Of a DNA stretch of 8,109 bases, positions 1 to 6,186 are shown piece after piece. Position numbers and translations under genes: made by a program. The notes under the pieces were generated by a model. It was not told where the DNA came from. It was given only the letters and a program-made list of their open reading frames with translations, and made no database searches. Position 1 is the stretch's first letter, and each line of letters opens with the position of its first letter. This stretch comes from Methyloprofundus sp. GTDB lineage: Bacteria > Pseudomonadota > Gammaproteobacteria > Methylococcales > Methylomonadaceae. Location of the stretch: NCBI GenBank assembly GCA_030619185.1, contig JAUXBW010000099.1:1-8109 (forward strand). The letters run 5' to 3'.

Positions 1-1
1 T

Positions 2-226
2 GGCATTTATCTACGTGTACTGCAAGAGGGTCTGATTGAAACCGGGGATAGGGTTGAGTTGCTCAAGGAAGGAACGTTTAAGATAAGCGTTCAATCTTTA
101 TTTAGGGCCTATTATGATAAAGATTTTCAAGACCCGAGATCTATTTTGGAAAAGGCGCTGCTTATACCTGAGCTATCAACTGAGTGGTCTAAAAAAATAA
201 CCGCCCGGTTAGCTTCTGGAAATTAA
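2..226 (+). CDS. C-terminal fragment of a MOSC/3-alpha domain protein (YiiM-like)
   Basis: This frame is open from the window edge and ends at TAA 224-226, giving 74 residues; the start lies outside the window. It opens with GIYLRVLQEGLIETGDRVEL, which resembles the last strands of a MOSC domain. A short helical tail follows, containing ISVQSLFRAYYDKD and then ALLIPELSTEWSKKITARL. That order matches the 3-alpha domain found after the MOSC domain in YiiM-type proteins. MOSC proteins of this group are linked to molybdenum-dependent detoxification of N-hydroxylated compounds such as base analogues. The MOSC catalytic cysteine would be upstream and cannot be checked here. The gene converges on the outer-membrane protein gene, with only 2 bp between the two stop codons and no obvious hairpin terminator between them. 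The family call rests on a partial sequence. Confidence 0.72.
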   Translation, partial: GIYLRVLQEGLIETGDRVELLKEGTFKISVQSLFRAYYDKDFQDPRSILEKALLIPELSTEWSKKITARLASGN

Positions 227-228
227 AC

Positions 229-1476
229 CTAAAAATGATAACTCAACTCAAATCTGAAATGGCTGTCTTTGCGGAATGAATACGTGCGGTCACCCGGTGA
301 AGCACCATTAAAAAAACGCGCTTCGACTTCTAGTCTAAAATTTTCAAAAAAACGCCGACTAGCCTCGATATTATAAAATTGCTCATAGGTATTACTATCG
401 ACAATCACACCGGCCAGAATTTGTGTATCTTGTACATCATTTAAGGCAAACCGGATTCCAGTAAAAAAATCATCCTGGAAAGCGGTCGGTGCAATAAGGC
501 CTCGACTGTCATACAGATACTCTGCTAGCAGCCCAATATCCAGGCCAGTTTCAGCAATATTAAAAAAAGTATATTCAAAGCCTGCAACCGTTGCAAAGGT
601 GGTGTCACTTTCACTCACACGCACAATCATTTCTAGTTTTAATAGCCAGCTCTCTATCGTAGCCTGCACATCTAGGCCGGTTTGATTAATATTTTGATAA
701 TAGGGAATAATAGAAACCTGCCCTGCTGAATCCTGTTCGACCAGAAAAATAGGGTCACGGCTGGTCCCATAGAAATTAGATAAGCCTATATCCCAATCAC
801 CAATAGAATGTGACCAGCGGATAGCATAAGCCATTTGCCTTGCAAAGCCATTTTTATCAAATCTTGCCTGATCACCACTCACTGCCGGCTGCGTTCTGGG
901 CCTGCCTTCTACACCGGTAAAAGGCATTTCTCGAAAACCAGGCAATAAAAAAAAGTCCAGGGTTCCCCAATCCTGAATCCAGGCAAAATTAATCATGGGC
1001 TGCCCCAGCTTATCTTCTCCGTCAGTGTTTTCCACCATATCGCGCTGGTTAATAATATCAACCAGATGCACCGATTCAGTCACACCCCAGAAAACCTTAC
1101 GTATACCAAAGCGGAATTCCCATTCTTCTGCGGCATAAACATATGTCAGTTCACGGATATCAAAATGAGTGCGATTGCTATCATACTGGGCACCCCTGAA
1201 AAATGGCACAAACGCAAACACCTGATTACCATTATCCCATTCATGATATAACTCCGCTTCTATAACCCCGGATAAATAGTTCATATGCTGCCGGGAATCT
1301 ACAGGTTGTTCATAAAAGGCTAGATCTTCTATTCCCACATAGCCAGATAACTCCCAGGCATATAGAGGCTGGATCGGTAACAGGCAAAAAAACAACCACA
1401 AATATTGCCAGCGTGAAACTGGCACTACGTCATGCCAAATCTTTACCCAAGTGATATATGCTGCTTTTAATACCAT
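229..1476 (-). CDS. Outer-membrane beta-barrel protein, last gene of the exporter cluster
   Basis: I do not recognise a named family with certainty; it resembles the porin-like proteins often found beside MMPL exporters and LolA-like proteins. The frame stays open to a TTG at 1504-1506. ATG at 1474-1476 gives 415 residues with an over-long N-terminus. GTG at 1423-1425 gives 398 residues starting MPVSRW, followed by a normal hydrophobic core and a likely cleavage after PLYA, before WELSGY. None of these starts has a clear Shine-Dalgarno site. The mature part is rich in alternating hydrophobic and aromatic residues, contains the segment KVFWGVTESVHLVDIINQRD, and ends in FRFELSYHF with a terminal Phe, the usual signal for beta-barrel assembly. 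Being the distal gene of a tetR-MMPL-LolA-like cluster suggests it is the outer-membrane component of the pathway. Barrel location is fairly sure, the exact role is not. Confidence 0.8.
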   Translation of the reverse strand: MVLKAAYITWVKIWHDVVPVSRWQYLWLFFCLLPIQPLYAWELSGYVGIEDLAFYEQPVDSRQHMNYLSGVIEAELYHEWDNGNQVFAFVPFFRGAQYDSNRTHFDIRELTYVYAAEEWEFRFGIRKVFWGVTESVHLVDIINQRDMVENTDGEDKLGQPMINFAWIQDWGTLDFFLLPGFREMPFTGVEGRPRTQPAVSGDQARFDKNGFARQMAYAIRWSHSIGDWDIGLSNFYGTSRDPIFLVEQDSAGQVSIIPYYQNINQTGLDVQATIESWLLKLEMIVRVSESDTTFATVAGFEYTFFNIAETGLDIGLLAEYLYDSRGLIAPTAFQDDFFTGIRFALNDVQDTQILAGVIVDSNTYEQFYNIEASRRFFENFRLEVEARFFNGASPGDRTYSFRKDSHFRFELSYHF

Positions 1477-1630
1477 AAAGCAAATGAAGGAGAAAAGACT
1501 AAGCAATTTGTCAAATAAGTTGATAGGTTACTTCAAAAGACCATAAGACATTTTTACAAACGCATACAGAAAAACCAGTCATTTCTTCAAGTCCTTCATG
1601 CTCTTCGTGGTCGGAATAAGTGGCGTTGCC

Positions 1631-1667
1631 GGGTTAGATTATCAAGCGTAGCGTGACAATCTAACCT
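1631..1667. repeat. REP-like hairpin downstream of the LolA-like gene
   Basis: A 9-bp perfect inverted repeat, GGTTAGATT (1632-1640) with AATCTAACC (1658-1666), encloses a further TCA/TGA pairing and a 9-nt top, AGCGTAGCG. The outermost pair, 1631/1667, is a wobble. The centre resembles the GAGCG-AGCG-TGACAATCT type of dispersed palindrome found in several proteobacterial genomes; that likeness is from memory. It sits between the LolA-like stop (1686) and the outer-membrane protein start, so it could attenuate or protect the shared transcript. There is no U-run that would make it a standard terminator. Confidence 0.6.
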
Positions 1668-1685
1668 AGCCTACAGCGTTTACCG

Positions 1686-2516
1686 TTAACGCGAACGTTT
1701 TAAGGTGTTTTTATCAAAATTTCGCTCGGTTAAACCATTACGAAAAGTGTAATTCTCCCAAAGCAATGTGGTGCTTTTTCCTGTTAAGTGATTCGCCATT
1801 AATGTTTTAGCAGCACGCCAGTATTGCCCCAGATATTGTTGATAATCGTTAAACGTCTGGGTTTTTAACAGCGCATTTTTACGGTCATAATAATCAGTTT
1901 TTAGCGGAATATAGCGCTCTTTATCTATCCATACAATGTTGCGGGTATAGCCTGAGTGCTCGTATTGCGGGAATGTTTCAATCACAAAACAATCAACATT
2001 ATCAACCACTTCATCACGTAAATAATTATATTTAAATTTCTTTAACTCAAATGAGGTTAAGTCTTCAAAGGCAAATTCGCTGCCCAGAAATGGTCCTGAT
2101 TTATTACTGGATGAAATCCGCTTGACTCTTTTCAGGGCGGGCAAATACAACCATTGTTCATCCGCTTCCAGAGCATGGGTAAAACTTAAAAAGGCGGTAC
2201 CTTTAATATCTCTGGGGCTATCAAAAATGCTTAAACTTTTATCACCATCATCCAGCATTTCCAATGTTTTTAAGCGCAAGTTGCGCACATGCTCATCACC
2301 ATTTTTATTTTTAAGAATCATCTGCATGTCAGTAGACATATCCCCCCAGCCTAAATCACGCTTATCTACTTCCTGCATGATTTCCAGGCCTTTCTGTTCG
2401 CTACTTATTTCCTCTATCTGTATTTGCTCTGTGCTTATCGCTGCAGCATTTATTTCTTCTGCAACACATCCCCAGGCCAATAGGCAAAACAATAAGCCGA
2501 CTACATTTTTTTTCAT
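1686..2516 (-). CDS. LolA-like outer membrane lipoprotein-sorting protein (PF17131-type)
   Basis: A 276-residue exported periplasmic protein of the LolA-like family that is typically encoded next to MMPL/RND exporters. The hallmark is the central segment with QWLYLPALKRVKRI (121-134), then SGPFLGSEFAFEDL (140-153) and VIETFP (178-183). The fold is a half-barrel with a hydrophobic cavity that in LolA binds acyl chains, so this one probably carries a lipid or lipoprotein between the exporter and the outer membrane (inference). ATG at 2514-2516 is well supported: AGGAG lies about 8 nt upstream. The signal peptide MKKNVVGLLFCLLAWGC offers a poor lipobox (AWGC, Cys17). Either it is a lipoprotein with an unusual -3 Ala and -2 Trp, or signal peptidase I cuts a little later, for example after CVA. 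It lies downstream of the exporter gene, across a 224-bp gap filled mainly by palindrome A. Confidence 0.88.
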   Translation of the reverse strand: MKKNVVGLLFCLLAWGCVAEEINAAAISTEQIQIEEISSEQKGLEIMQEVDKRDLGWGDMSTDMQMILKNKNGDEHVRNLRLKTLEMLDDGDKSLSIFDSPRDIKGTAFLSFTHALEADEQWLYLPALKRVKRISSSNKSGPFLGSEFAFEDLTSFELKKFKYNYLRDEVVDNVDCFVIETFPQYEHSGYTRNIVWIDKERYIPLKTDYYDRKNALLKTQTFNDYQQYLGQYWRAAKTLMANHLTGKSTTLLWENYTFRNGLTERNFDKNTLKRSR

Positions 2517-2572
2517 TTTCTTTCTCCTAATATAAAGATACCAGTGCGGATTTCAGTTCGCTCTATACAGCC

Positions 2573-2736
2573 TTAGGTAACGCGCAATAAATAACCTACC
2601 CATATTGCGCAGGATTTTTGTTTGTCTTCAAGGCGTAGAAATAAGCGCATAGCTAGCTACGAAACTATTTCCACAACGCAGAAGACGGACAAAAAGACCA
2701 GCAAGGTGGGTGGGTTATTTGTTGCGAGTTGCCTTA
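2573..2736. repeat. 164-bp palindromic element, copy A
   Basis: The two arms, about 80 nt each, are centred on TAGCTAGCTA (2650-2659). The outer stem runs from AGGTAAC (2575-2581) paired with GTTGCCT (2728-2734), through CGCAATAAATAACC paired with GGTTATTTGTTGCG, to GTTTGTCTTC paired with GAAGACGGAC. Both ends carry the trinucleotide TTA (2573-2575 and 2734-2736) next to GG or CC. It is homologous over its whole length to the element at 5057-5221, and the arms retain pairing where the two copies differ. It begins 4 bp beyond the exporter stop codon and fills the gap before the LolA-like gene, whose Shine-Dalgarno site lies outside it. It has no coding content. It may be a miniature transposable element, a transcript-processing hairpin, or both. 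Confidence 0.88.
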
Positions 2737-2740
2737 TACC

Positions 2741-5038
2741 TCAGCCACGCTTTTTATCTAAGGTCATCAAAATCGGTGGTAAAAACAAGAAGTCCATTAT
2801 TAACGCAACTGCAATAGTAATCGCCGTCATTAACCCCATACCACTATTCATCAAAAATGAAGAAGTAGAAAGCACGACAAACCCACTAACCAGGACTAAA
2901 GATGTCACCCATAAGGCAACACCTACCGTAGAAAAAGCGTAGCGTACCGCTTCTTCTGAGGACAGGCCTTTTTCAACTTTTGCGCGGCGATATTTACTAA
3001 TAAAATGTACCGTGTCATCTACCACAATACCGATAGTCATGCCGGTCACTACTGATAAGCCAAGACCCACCTGACCATCAATCAAGCCCCAGATACCAAA
3101 TGCCATCCCGGCAGGGATTAAATTGGGAATTAAACTAATTAAGCCTAGTTTCACCGAACGGAATGCAGCAATCAAAATTAAGGAGATTAAAACCAACGCC
3201 GCCAATGAGCCAATTAACATACGAATAATATTACGCTGGCCTATATGCGAAAACATCAATACCGGGCTGGCGGCATTAATCGTATATTCACTAAAATTCA
3301 CATCCATCCAGTTATGTAGTCGTCGTTCAACATCCAGCATTTGCCTGGTGGACAGGTTTTCCATACTGGCAATCACACGTATACCTGATTTATCAATATT
3401 AATCTGATCGTTCAGATCTAGGCCGTAAGGTAAAGACATTTCGTAAAGCAATAGATACTGTGCTGCAAGTTCTCGCTCTTCGGGCAGTTTATACCACCGC
3501 TCATCGTCGCCATGCATATTCTTATTCAAGCGTTTAAACGTATCAGTAATACTATTCACATGCACGACTTCCGGCTGTTGCAGCAACCAAAGCTTAAACT
3601 GCTCTATTTTCGCCAAATAAGCGGGTTCACTGATGCCTCCGGCCGAGCCTGTATCTATCGAGATTTCTACATTATAGATACCACTTAAATTGTCATTTAA
3701 AAAATCGGTTGCACGTCTGAACTCAATACTCTCATCAAAGTATTTTACAAACTCATCATTAATTTCATTGCGTGGAATAAAACTCATCAACACCAAAGCC
3801 AGGATGGTATTACCTATAAGCAAAGCTTTGCGTCGCTTGATCACAAAAGCAGCCAGCTTTTTCATCGCTGAATTATCCAGTTCATCTTTTAATTTGACCC
3901 GTACAGGTAATAGAGTCATTAACGCAGGCAATAGAGTCACCGATAAAAGCAGCGCAATAATTACACCTAGTGCAACAATATTGCCCAAATCTCTAAAAGG
4001 GGGCGCATCACTAAAATTTAGACTCAAAAAACCTATCGCGGTGGTGACACTGGTAAGAACTATGGGCTGAAAATTGATGCGTAAACTTTCCTGCATCGCC
4101 TTTTTTTTCTCATGCCCCAAGCGCATATTATGCAAAAAAGTCACCAATAAATGCACGCTATCAGCCACCGCCATGGTTAAAATAATGGTCGGTGCCATAG
4201 CCGAGGTGGGGGTTAATTTAATGCCGGCATAAATAGCCAGCCCCAGCGCGGTAATAATCGAAAAAATAATCAGCAGGATAACACTCATTGTCGCCGTAAA
4301 AGAACGCAGACAAAATATTAGCACTAACAAAACAATACCGTACATTAACGGAATCAGCGTTGAATTATCTTTGACAGATGCCTCACCAAATGCATTGTTC
4401 ATCATCACCATGCCACTAAGGTGCAAGGTTAAATCAGGGTGCTTTAGTTTAAATGCGTCGACCATCTGCCGGACAACGACAGTTATTTCCATTGCTTCCA
4501 TCGGGTTGGTGCCCGGAAGCTGCATAGTAACATTGACCCCAGTGACATGCCCGGTCCTGGATATCAGCCGGTCTTTCAGTAAAGGTTCATTGACTGCAAC
4601 TTGCTTGACATATTGCAATTGTTCATCAGTCATAGCCAGCGGCTGGCTAATTAAATCAGCCACAATCAAATCATCCCCTTGTGCAATGGTATGCTGGAAA
4701 TTACTGATCGAATCGACACGACTGGAATAAGGTAACTGCCAGCTGTCTTTGGTTAGCTCTACTACCGCCTGCAGGTTTTCTCTGGTAAATATATCGCCGT
4801 TCTTAGGCTCCACCAGAATCATCACATTATCACTTTTACTATAGGTATTTTGTAATGCATCAAAAGCTAATAACTGTGGGTTATCTTCACCAAAAAACAC
4901 ACGATAATTATTAGTGAATTCCAGTCCTTTTATCCCCGCAGCACTGATTCCGACAAAAATCAAACTCAGCAGTAAAACCCACCAGGGGTGATTAACCGCA
5001 AATACTCCCAACCTTTTTGATAATGTGTTGTTCTTCAT
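2741..5038 (-). CDS. MMPL/RND superfamily exporter (HAE3-like)
   Basis: A 765-residue inner-membrane transporter, presumably driven by the proton gradient, with the duplicated RND plan in one chain. TM1 is at about 18-37 and is followed by a periplasmic domain (40-225). A five-helix bundle lies at about 228-378, TM7 at about 404-421, then a second periplasmic domain (425-600) and a second bundle at about 605-760. Each bundle carries the acidic motif expected in helix 4 and helix 10: VADSVH (291-296) and VVDDTVHF (672-679). The length and the lack of any membrane-fusion partner fit the MMPL/HAE3 group, which tends to export lipids or other hydrophobic molecules, rather than AcrB-type drug pumps. 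ATG at 5036-5038 is preceded by AAGGAAG at good spacing. It is flanked by two homologous palindromes and lies just downstream of tetR. The substrate is unknown. Confidence 0.93.
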   Translation of the reverse strand: MKNNTLSKRLGVFAVNHPWWVLLLSLIFVGISAAGIKGLEFTNNYRVFFGEDNPQLLAFDALQNTYSKSDNVMILVEPKNGDIFTRENLQAVVELTKDSWQLPYSSRVDSISNFQHTIAQGDDLIVADLISQPLAMTDEQLQYVKQVAVNEPLLKDRLISRTGHVTGVNVTMQLPGTNPMEAMEITVVVRQMVDAFKLKHPDLTLHLSGMVMMNNAFGEASVKDNSTLIPLMYGIVLLVLIFCLRSFTATMSVILLIIFSIITALGLAIYAGIKLTPTSAMAPTIILTMAVADSVHLLVTFLHNMRLGHEKKKAMQESLRINFQPIVLTSVTTAIGFLSLNFSDAPPFRDLGNIVALGVIIALLLSVTLLPALMTLLPVRVKLKDELDNSAMKKLAAFVIKRRKALLIGNTILALVLMSFIPRNEINDEFVKYFDESIEFRRATDFLNDNLSGIYNVEISIDTGSAGGISEPAYLAKIEQFKLWLLQQPEVVHVNSITDTFKRLNKNMHGDDERWYKLPEERELAAQYLLLYEMSLPYGLDLNDQINIDKSGIRVIASMENLSTRQMLDVERRLHNWMDVNFSEYTINAASPVLMFSHIGQRNIIRMLIGSLAALVLISLILIAAFRSVKLGLISLIPNLIPAGMAFGIWGLIDGQVGLGLSVVTGMTIGIVVDDTVHFISKYRRAKVEKGLSSEEAVRYAFSTVGVALWVTSLVLVSGFVVLSTSSFLMNSGMGLMTAITIAVALIMDFLFLPPILMTLDKKRG

Positions 5039-5056
5039 CGTTAACTTCCTTTGGGT

Positions 5057-5221
5057 TTAGGGAGCTGGAAATAAATAATCATCCGATATTGGGTAGGATT
5101 TTTGTTTGTCTTTAGTGGTGTAGCAACAGGCGCATAGCAAGCTACGTAACTGTTGTTACACCGCTAAAGACGGACAAAAAGACCCGCAATGTTGGATGAT
5201 TATTTGTTTCCATCTCCCTTA
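5057..5221. repeat. 165-bp palindromic element, copy B, overlapping the end of tetR
   Basis: Long imperfect inverted repeat centred on TAGC-AA-GCTA (5135-5144). The outer arm AGGGAGCTGGAAATAAATAA (5059-5078) pairs with TTATTTGTTTCCATCTCCCT (5200-5219), with one C/A mismatch and one T/G pair. Further in, TAGTGGTGTA pairs with TACACCGCTA. Both ends show TTA next to GG or CC. It matches copy A (2573-2736) almost without gaps; by eye 45 of 56 left-end and 44 of 55 right-end columns agree, including an unbroken AGGATTTTTGTTTGTCTT block. The right arm runs into tetR and provides its last six codons and stop. The left arm ends a few bases before the exporter's Shine-Dalgarno site (5045-5051), so a folded transcript could affect its translation. 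Confidence 0.9.
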
Positions 5222-5787
5222 ATTCCATTCATTAATAAATCCAGGACCTGTTCGGCAATAAAATCGACCTGTTCATGCTCAGCCTGCCAGCCAGGAAGAT
5301 GCCTGCTTAATGCTTGCATCTGAATAATATCGCAGACCAGAGCAATTACACACAGGGCAGAAAAGTGGACCTGCTGTGTTTCACTTAATTGCTCAATAAC
5401 CGTCATTAAATGGCTAAATTGCTCTTGAAAAACCTCTTTAGCCAACAGTTGCATACGCTCATCGTCAGCATCCAGTAACTCGCGTTGCATAAAGCGCCTA
5501 AAATCAACATCTGTCGTTAGTACTTGAGCTAGGCAGCTAACAAACCGCCTGAGTTTCTCATGAGCAGAAAGATCTGCCTGCCACACCGCGTCAAAAGCCC
5601 TTGCTTGTTTGGCAAATGCAAAATTCATGGCTTCAAGATACAGTGCCTGTTTATTGGAAAAATGATGATAAACAGCCGCAGTGCTCATGTCGACTGACTT
5701 GGCAAGATCACGCATAGAAACACCCTCAAAGCCTTGCCTGGAAAATAGCGTGACCGCTGTTTGTAATATATATTCTTTAGAATCCAC
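5200..5787 (-). CDS. TetR/AcrR-family transcriptional regulator
   Basis: A 195-residue one-domain-plus-ligand-domain repressor of typical family length. The N-terminal helix-turn-helix is clear: AVTLFSRQGFEGVSMRDLAK (11-30), then SVDMSTAAVYHHFSNKQALY (31-50), where the AVYHHFSNK recognition-helix region is characteristic. The C-terminal ligand-binding half is not diagnostic. The start is GTG at 5785-5787, with a weak AGG-containing Shine-Dalgarno sequence upstream; the nearby ATG at 5789-5791 is out of frame. The gene leads a minus-strand cluster with the exporter and its envelope partners, so it most likely represses that cluster and itself. A promoter and a palindromic operator precede it. 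Its last codons, encoding K190 to K195, and the TAA lie in palindrome B, so the C-terminal tail may have been reshaped by that element. Confidence 0.93.
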   Translation of the reverse strand: MDSKEYILQTAVTLFSRQGFEGVSMRDLAKSVDMSTAAVYHHFSNKQALYLEAMNFAFAKQARAFDAVWQADLSAHEKLRRFVSCLAQVLTTDVDFRRFMQRELLDADDERMQLLAKEVFQEQFSHLMTVIEQLSETQQVHFSALCVIALVCDIIQMQALSRHLPGWQAEHEQVDFIAEQVLDLLMNGIKGDGNK

Positions 5788-5793
5788 TCATCT

Positions 5794-5813
5794 TACCTAA
5801 CGTTCGTTTGGTA
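5794..5813. promoter_or_regulatory. Probable TetR operator (20-bp imperfect palindrome)
   Basis: The site reads TACCtAACGttCGTTtGGTA, with 8 of 10 base pairs matched about the centre and only the t/t positions unmatched. It lies between the tetR start codon and the -10 box, over the expected transcription start, where a TetR-family dimer would block initiation. Autoregulation, and through it control of the downstream exporter genes, is inferred from position and symmetry. Confidence 0.68.
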
Positions 5814-5816
5814 GGG

Positions 5817-5845
5817 ATAATAAAGTATTGCCCTGGCCTTTGCAA
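5817..5845 (-). promoter_or_regulatory. Probable sigma-70 promoter of tetR
   Basis: Read on the minus strand, TTGCAA (5840-5845) and TATTAT (5817-5822) are separated by exactly 17 bp. They match the -35 consensus at 4 of 6 and the -10 consensus at 5 of 6. The predicted start near 5810 falls inside the palindromic operator. No equally good promoter was found before the exporter gene, so this may drive the whole cluster. Confidence 0.6.
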
Positions 5846-5885
5846 GCGCGCGAATAAATCGTTTCTGCTTTTATTGCACTGCCTC

Positions 5886-6081
5886 ATATGCCTGGAGCTC
5901 TCACCTAGGAGGCTATCCGAGAATAGAAACCGTCGCGAGAGAAAGTCATTTTGAGTCAGTTTTTTCGTTCATTTGAGGCGAAGTGTGTGCTCTTTAACGA
6001 AAATGAACGGAAAAAATGGCCAAAAGGGCTTTTCCCGTAGCAGGCTTTCTATTCTCGGACAGCCTCCTAGGCGAGGCATAT
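5886..6081. repeat. 196-bp palindrome between the divergent tetR and pdxA genes (element C)
   Basis: The core stem runs from 5904-5929 to 6046-6071, where CCTAGGAGGCT-TCCGAGAATAGAAA pairs at 25 of 26 positions. It continues through a looser middle to CGTTCATTT (5966-5974) paired with AAATGAACG (6001-6009). Outside, ATATGCCT (5886-5893) pairs with AGGCATAT (6074-6081) across a 10-by-2 internal loop. The 26-nt apical loop is 5975-6000. It shows no sequence likeness to elements A and B. A minus-strand open frame across its right arm is a by-product of the repeat. It is probably a dispersed non-coding element of this genome; whether it is mobile or transcribed cannot be told here. Confidence 0.87.
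5988..5999 (+). promoter_or_regulatory. boxA-like motif in the loop of element C
   Basis: The plus-strand loop contains TGCTCTTTAAC (5988-5998) followed by G. This equals the first 11 of 12 bases of the rRNA-operon boxA (TGCTCTTTAACA), which binds NusB and NusE (S10) to prevent Rho termination. It would act only in a plus-strand transcript, that is, toward pdxA-rsmA. The motif is short and was noticed after the fact, so it may be chance. Confidence 0.25.
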
Positions 6082-6086
6082 AACAG

Positions 6087-6102
6087 CCCTGCCCAGGCAG
6101 GG
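6087..6102. repeat. Small perfect hairpin in the pdxA upstream region
   Basis: CCCTGCC (6087-6093) and GGCAGGG (6096-6102) form a GC-rich 7-bp stem with only two bases between them. It follows element C by a few bases and is not followed by a T-run on the plus strand, so it is not a standard intrinsic terminator. It may be the outer part of element C or a separate site. Confidence 0.4.
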
Positions 6103-6150
6103 ACTCCCAGCTAATAAACACACATTCCTGAAGGTCAGTGCTCGCTTTAA

Positions 6151-6159
6151 TGATAAAAT
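6151..6159 (+). promoter_or_regulatory. Possible extended -10 promoter of pdxA
   Basis: TGaTAAAAT combines the TG extension with a -10 hexamer matching TATAAT at 5 of 6 positions. No good -35 box lies upstream, which is acceptable for an extended -10 promoter. It would start transcription about 20 nt before the pdxA GTG. It also lies within a small AATGAT/ATCATT inverted repeat (6149-6154 and 6170-6175). Confidence 0.4.
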
Positions 6160-6186
6160 ATCTTTTTTCATCATTATCCACTAACC

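Noticed and set aside
1504..1506. TTG as the start of the outer-membrane protein
   Set aside because: It would add ten hydrophobic residues before an already long N-terminus. It has no Shine-Dalgarno site, and ATG 1474 or GTG 1423 gives a more usual signal peptide.
1692..1699. CGAACGTT, shared with the tetR operator, near the end of the LolA-like gene
   Set aside because: Only 8 bp match, the outer half-sites are misplaced, and the bases are the codons for the C-terminal residues. It is most likely chance.
2122..2535. Plus-strand open frame of 137 codons antisense to the LolA-like gene
   Set aside because: Low-complexity shadow of a clearly real gene with its own signal peptide, Shine-Dalgarno site and family motifs.
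2622..2942. Plus-strand open frame of 106 codons across palindrome A and the exporter's 3' end
   Set aside because: It lies half in the repeat and half antisense to strongly conserved transmembrane coding sequence; it has no ribosome binding site or family likeness.
5057..5221. Palindrome B as a simple intrinsic terminator of tetR
   Set aside because: It is far longer than terminator stems, has no U-run following the stem on the minus strand, and a homologous copy lies after the exporter gene, so an element family explains it better.
5975..6000. Element C as an rRNA operon leader because of the boxA-like loop
   Set aside because: No rRNA sequence, boxB/boxC arrangement or strong tandem promoters are present; only the short boxA-like string is.
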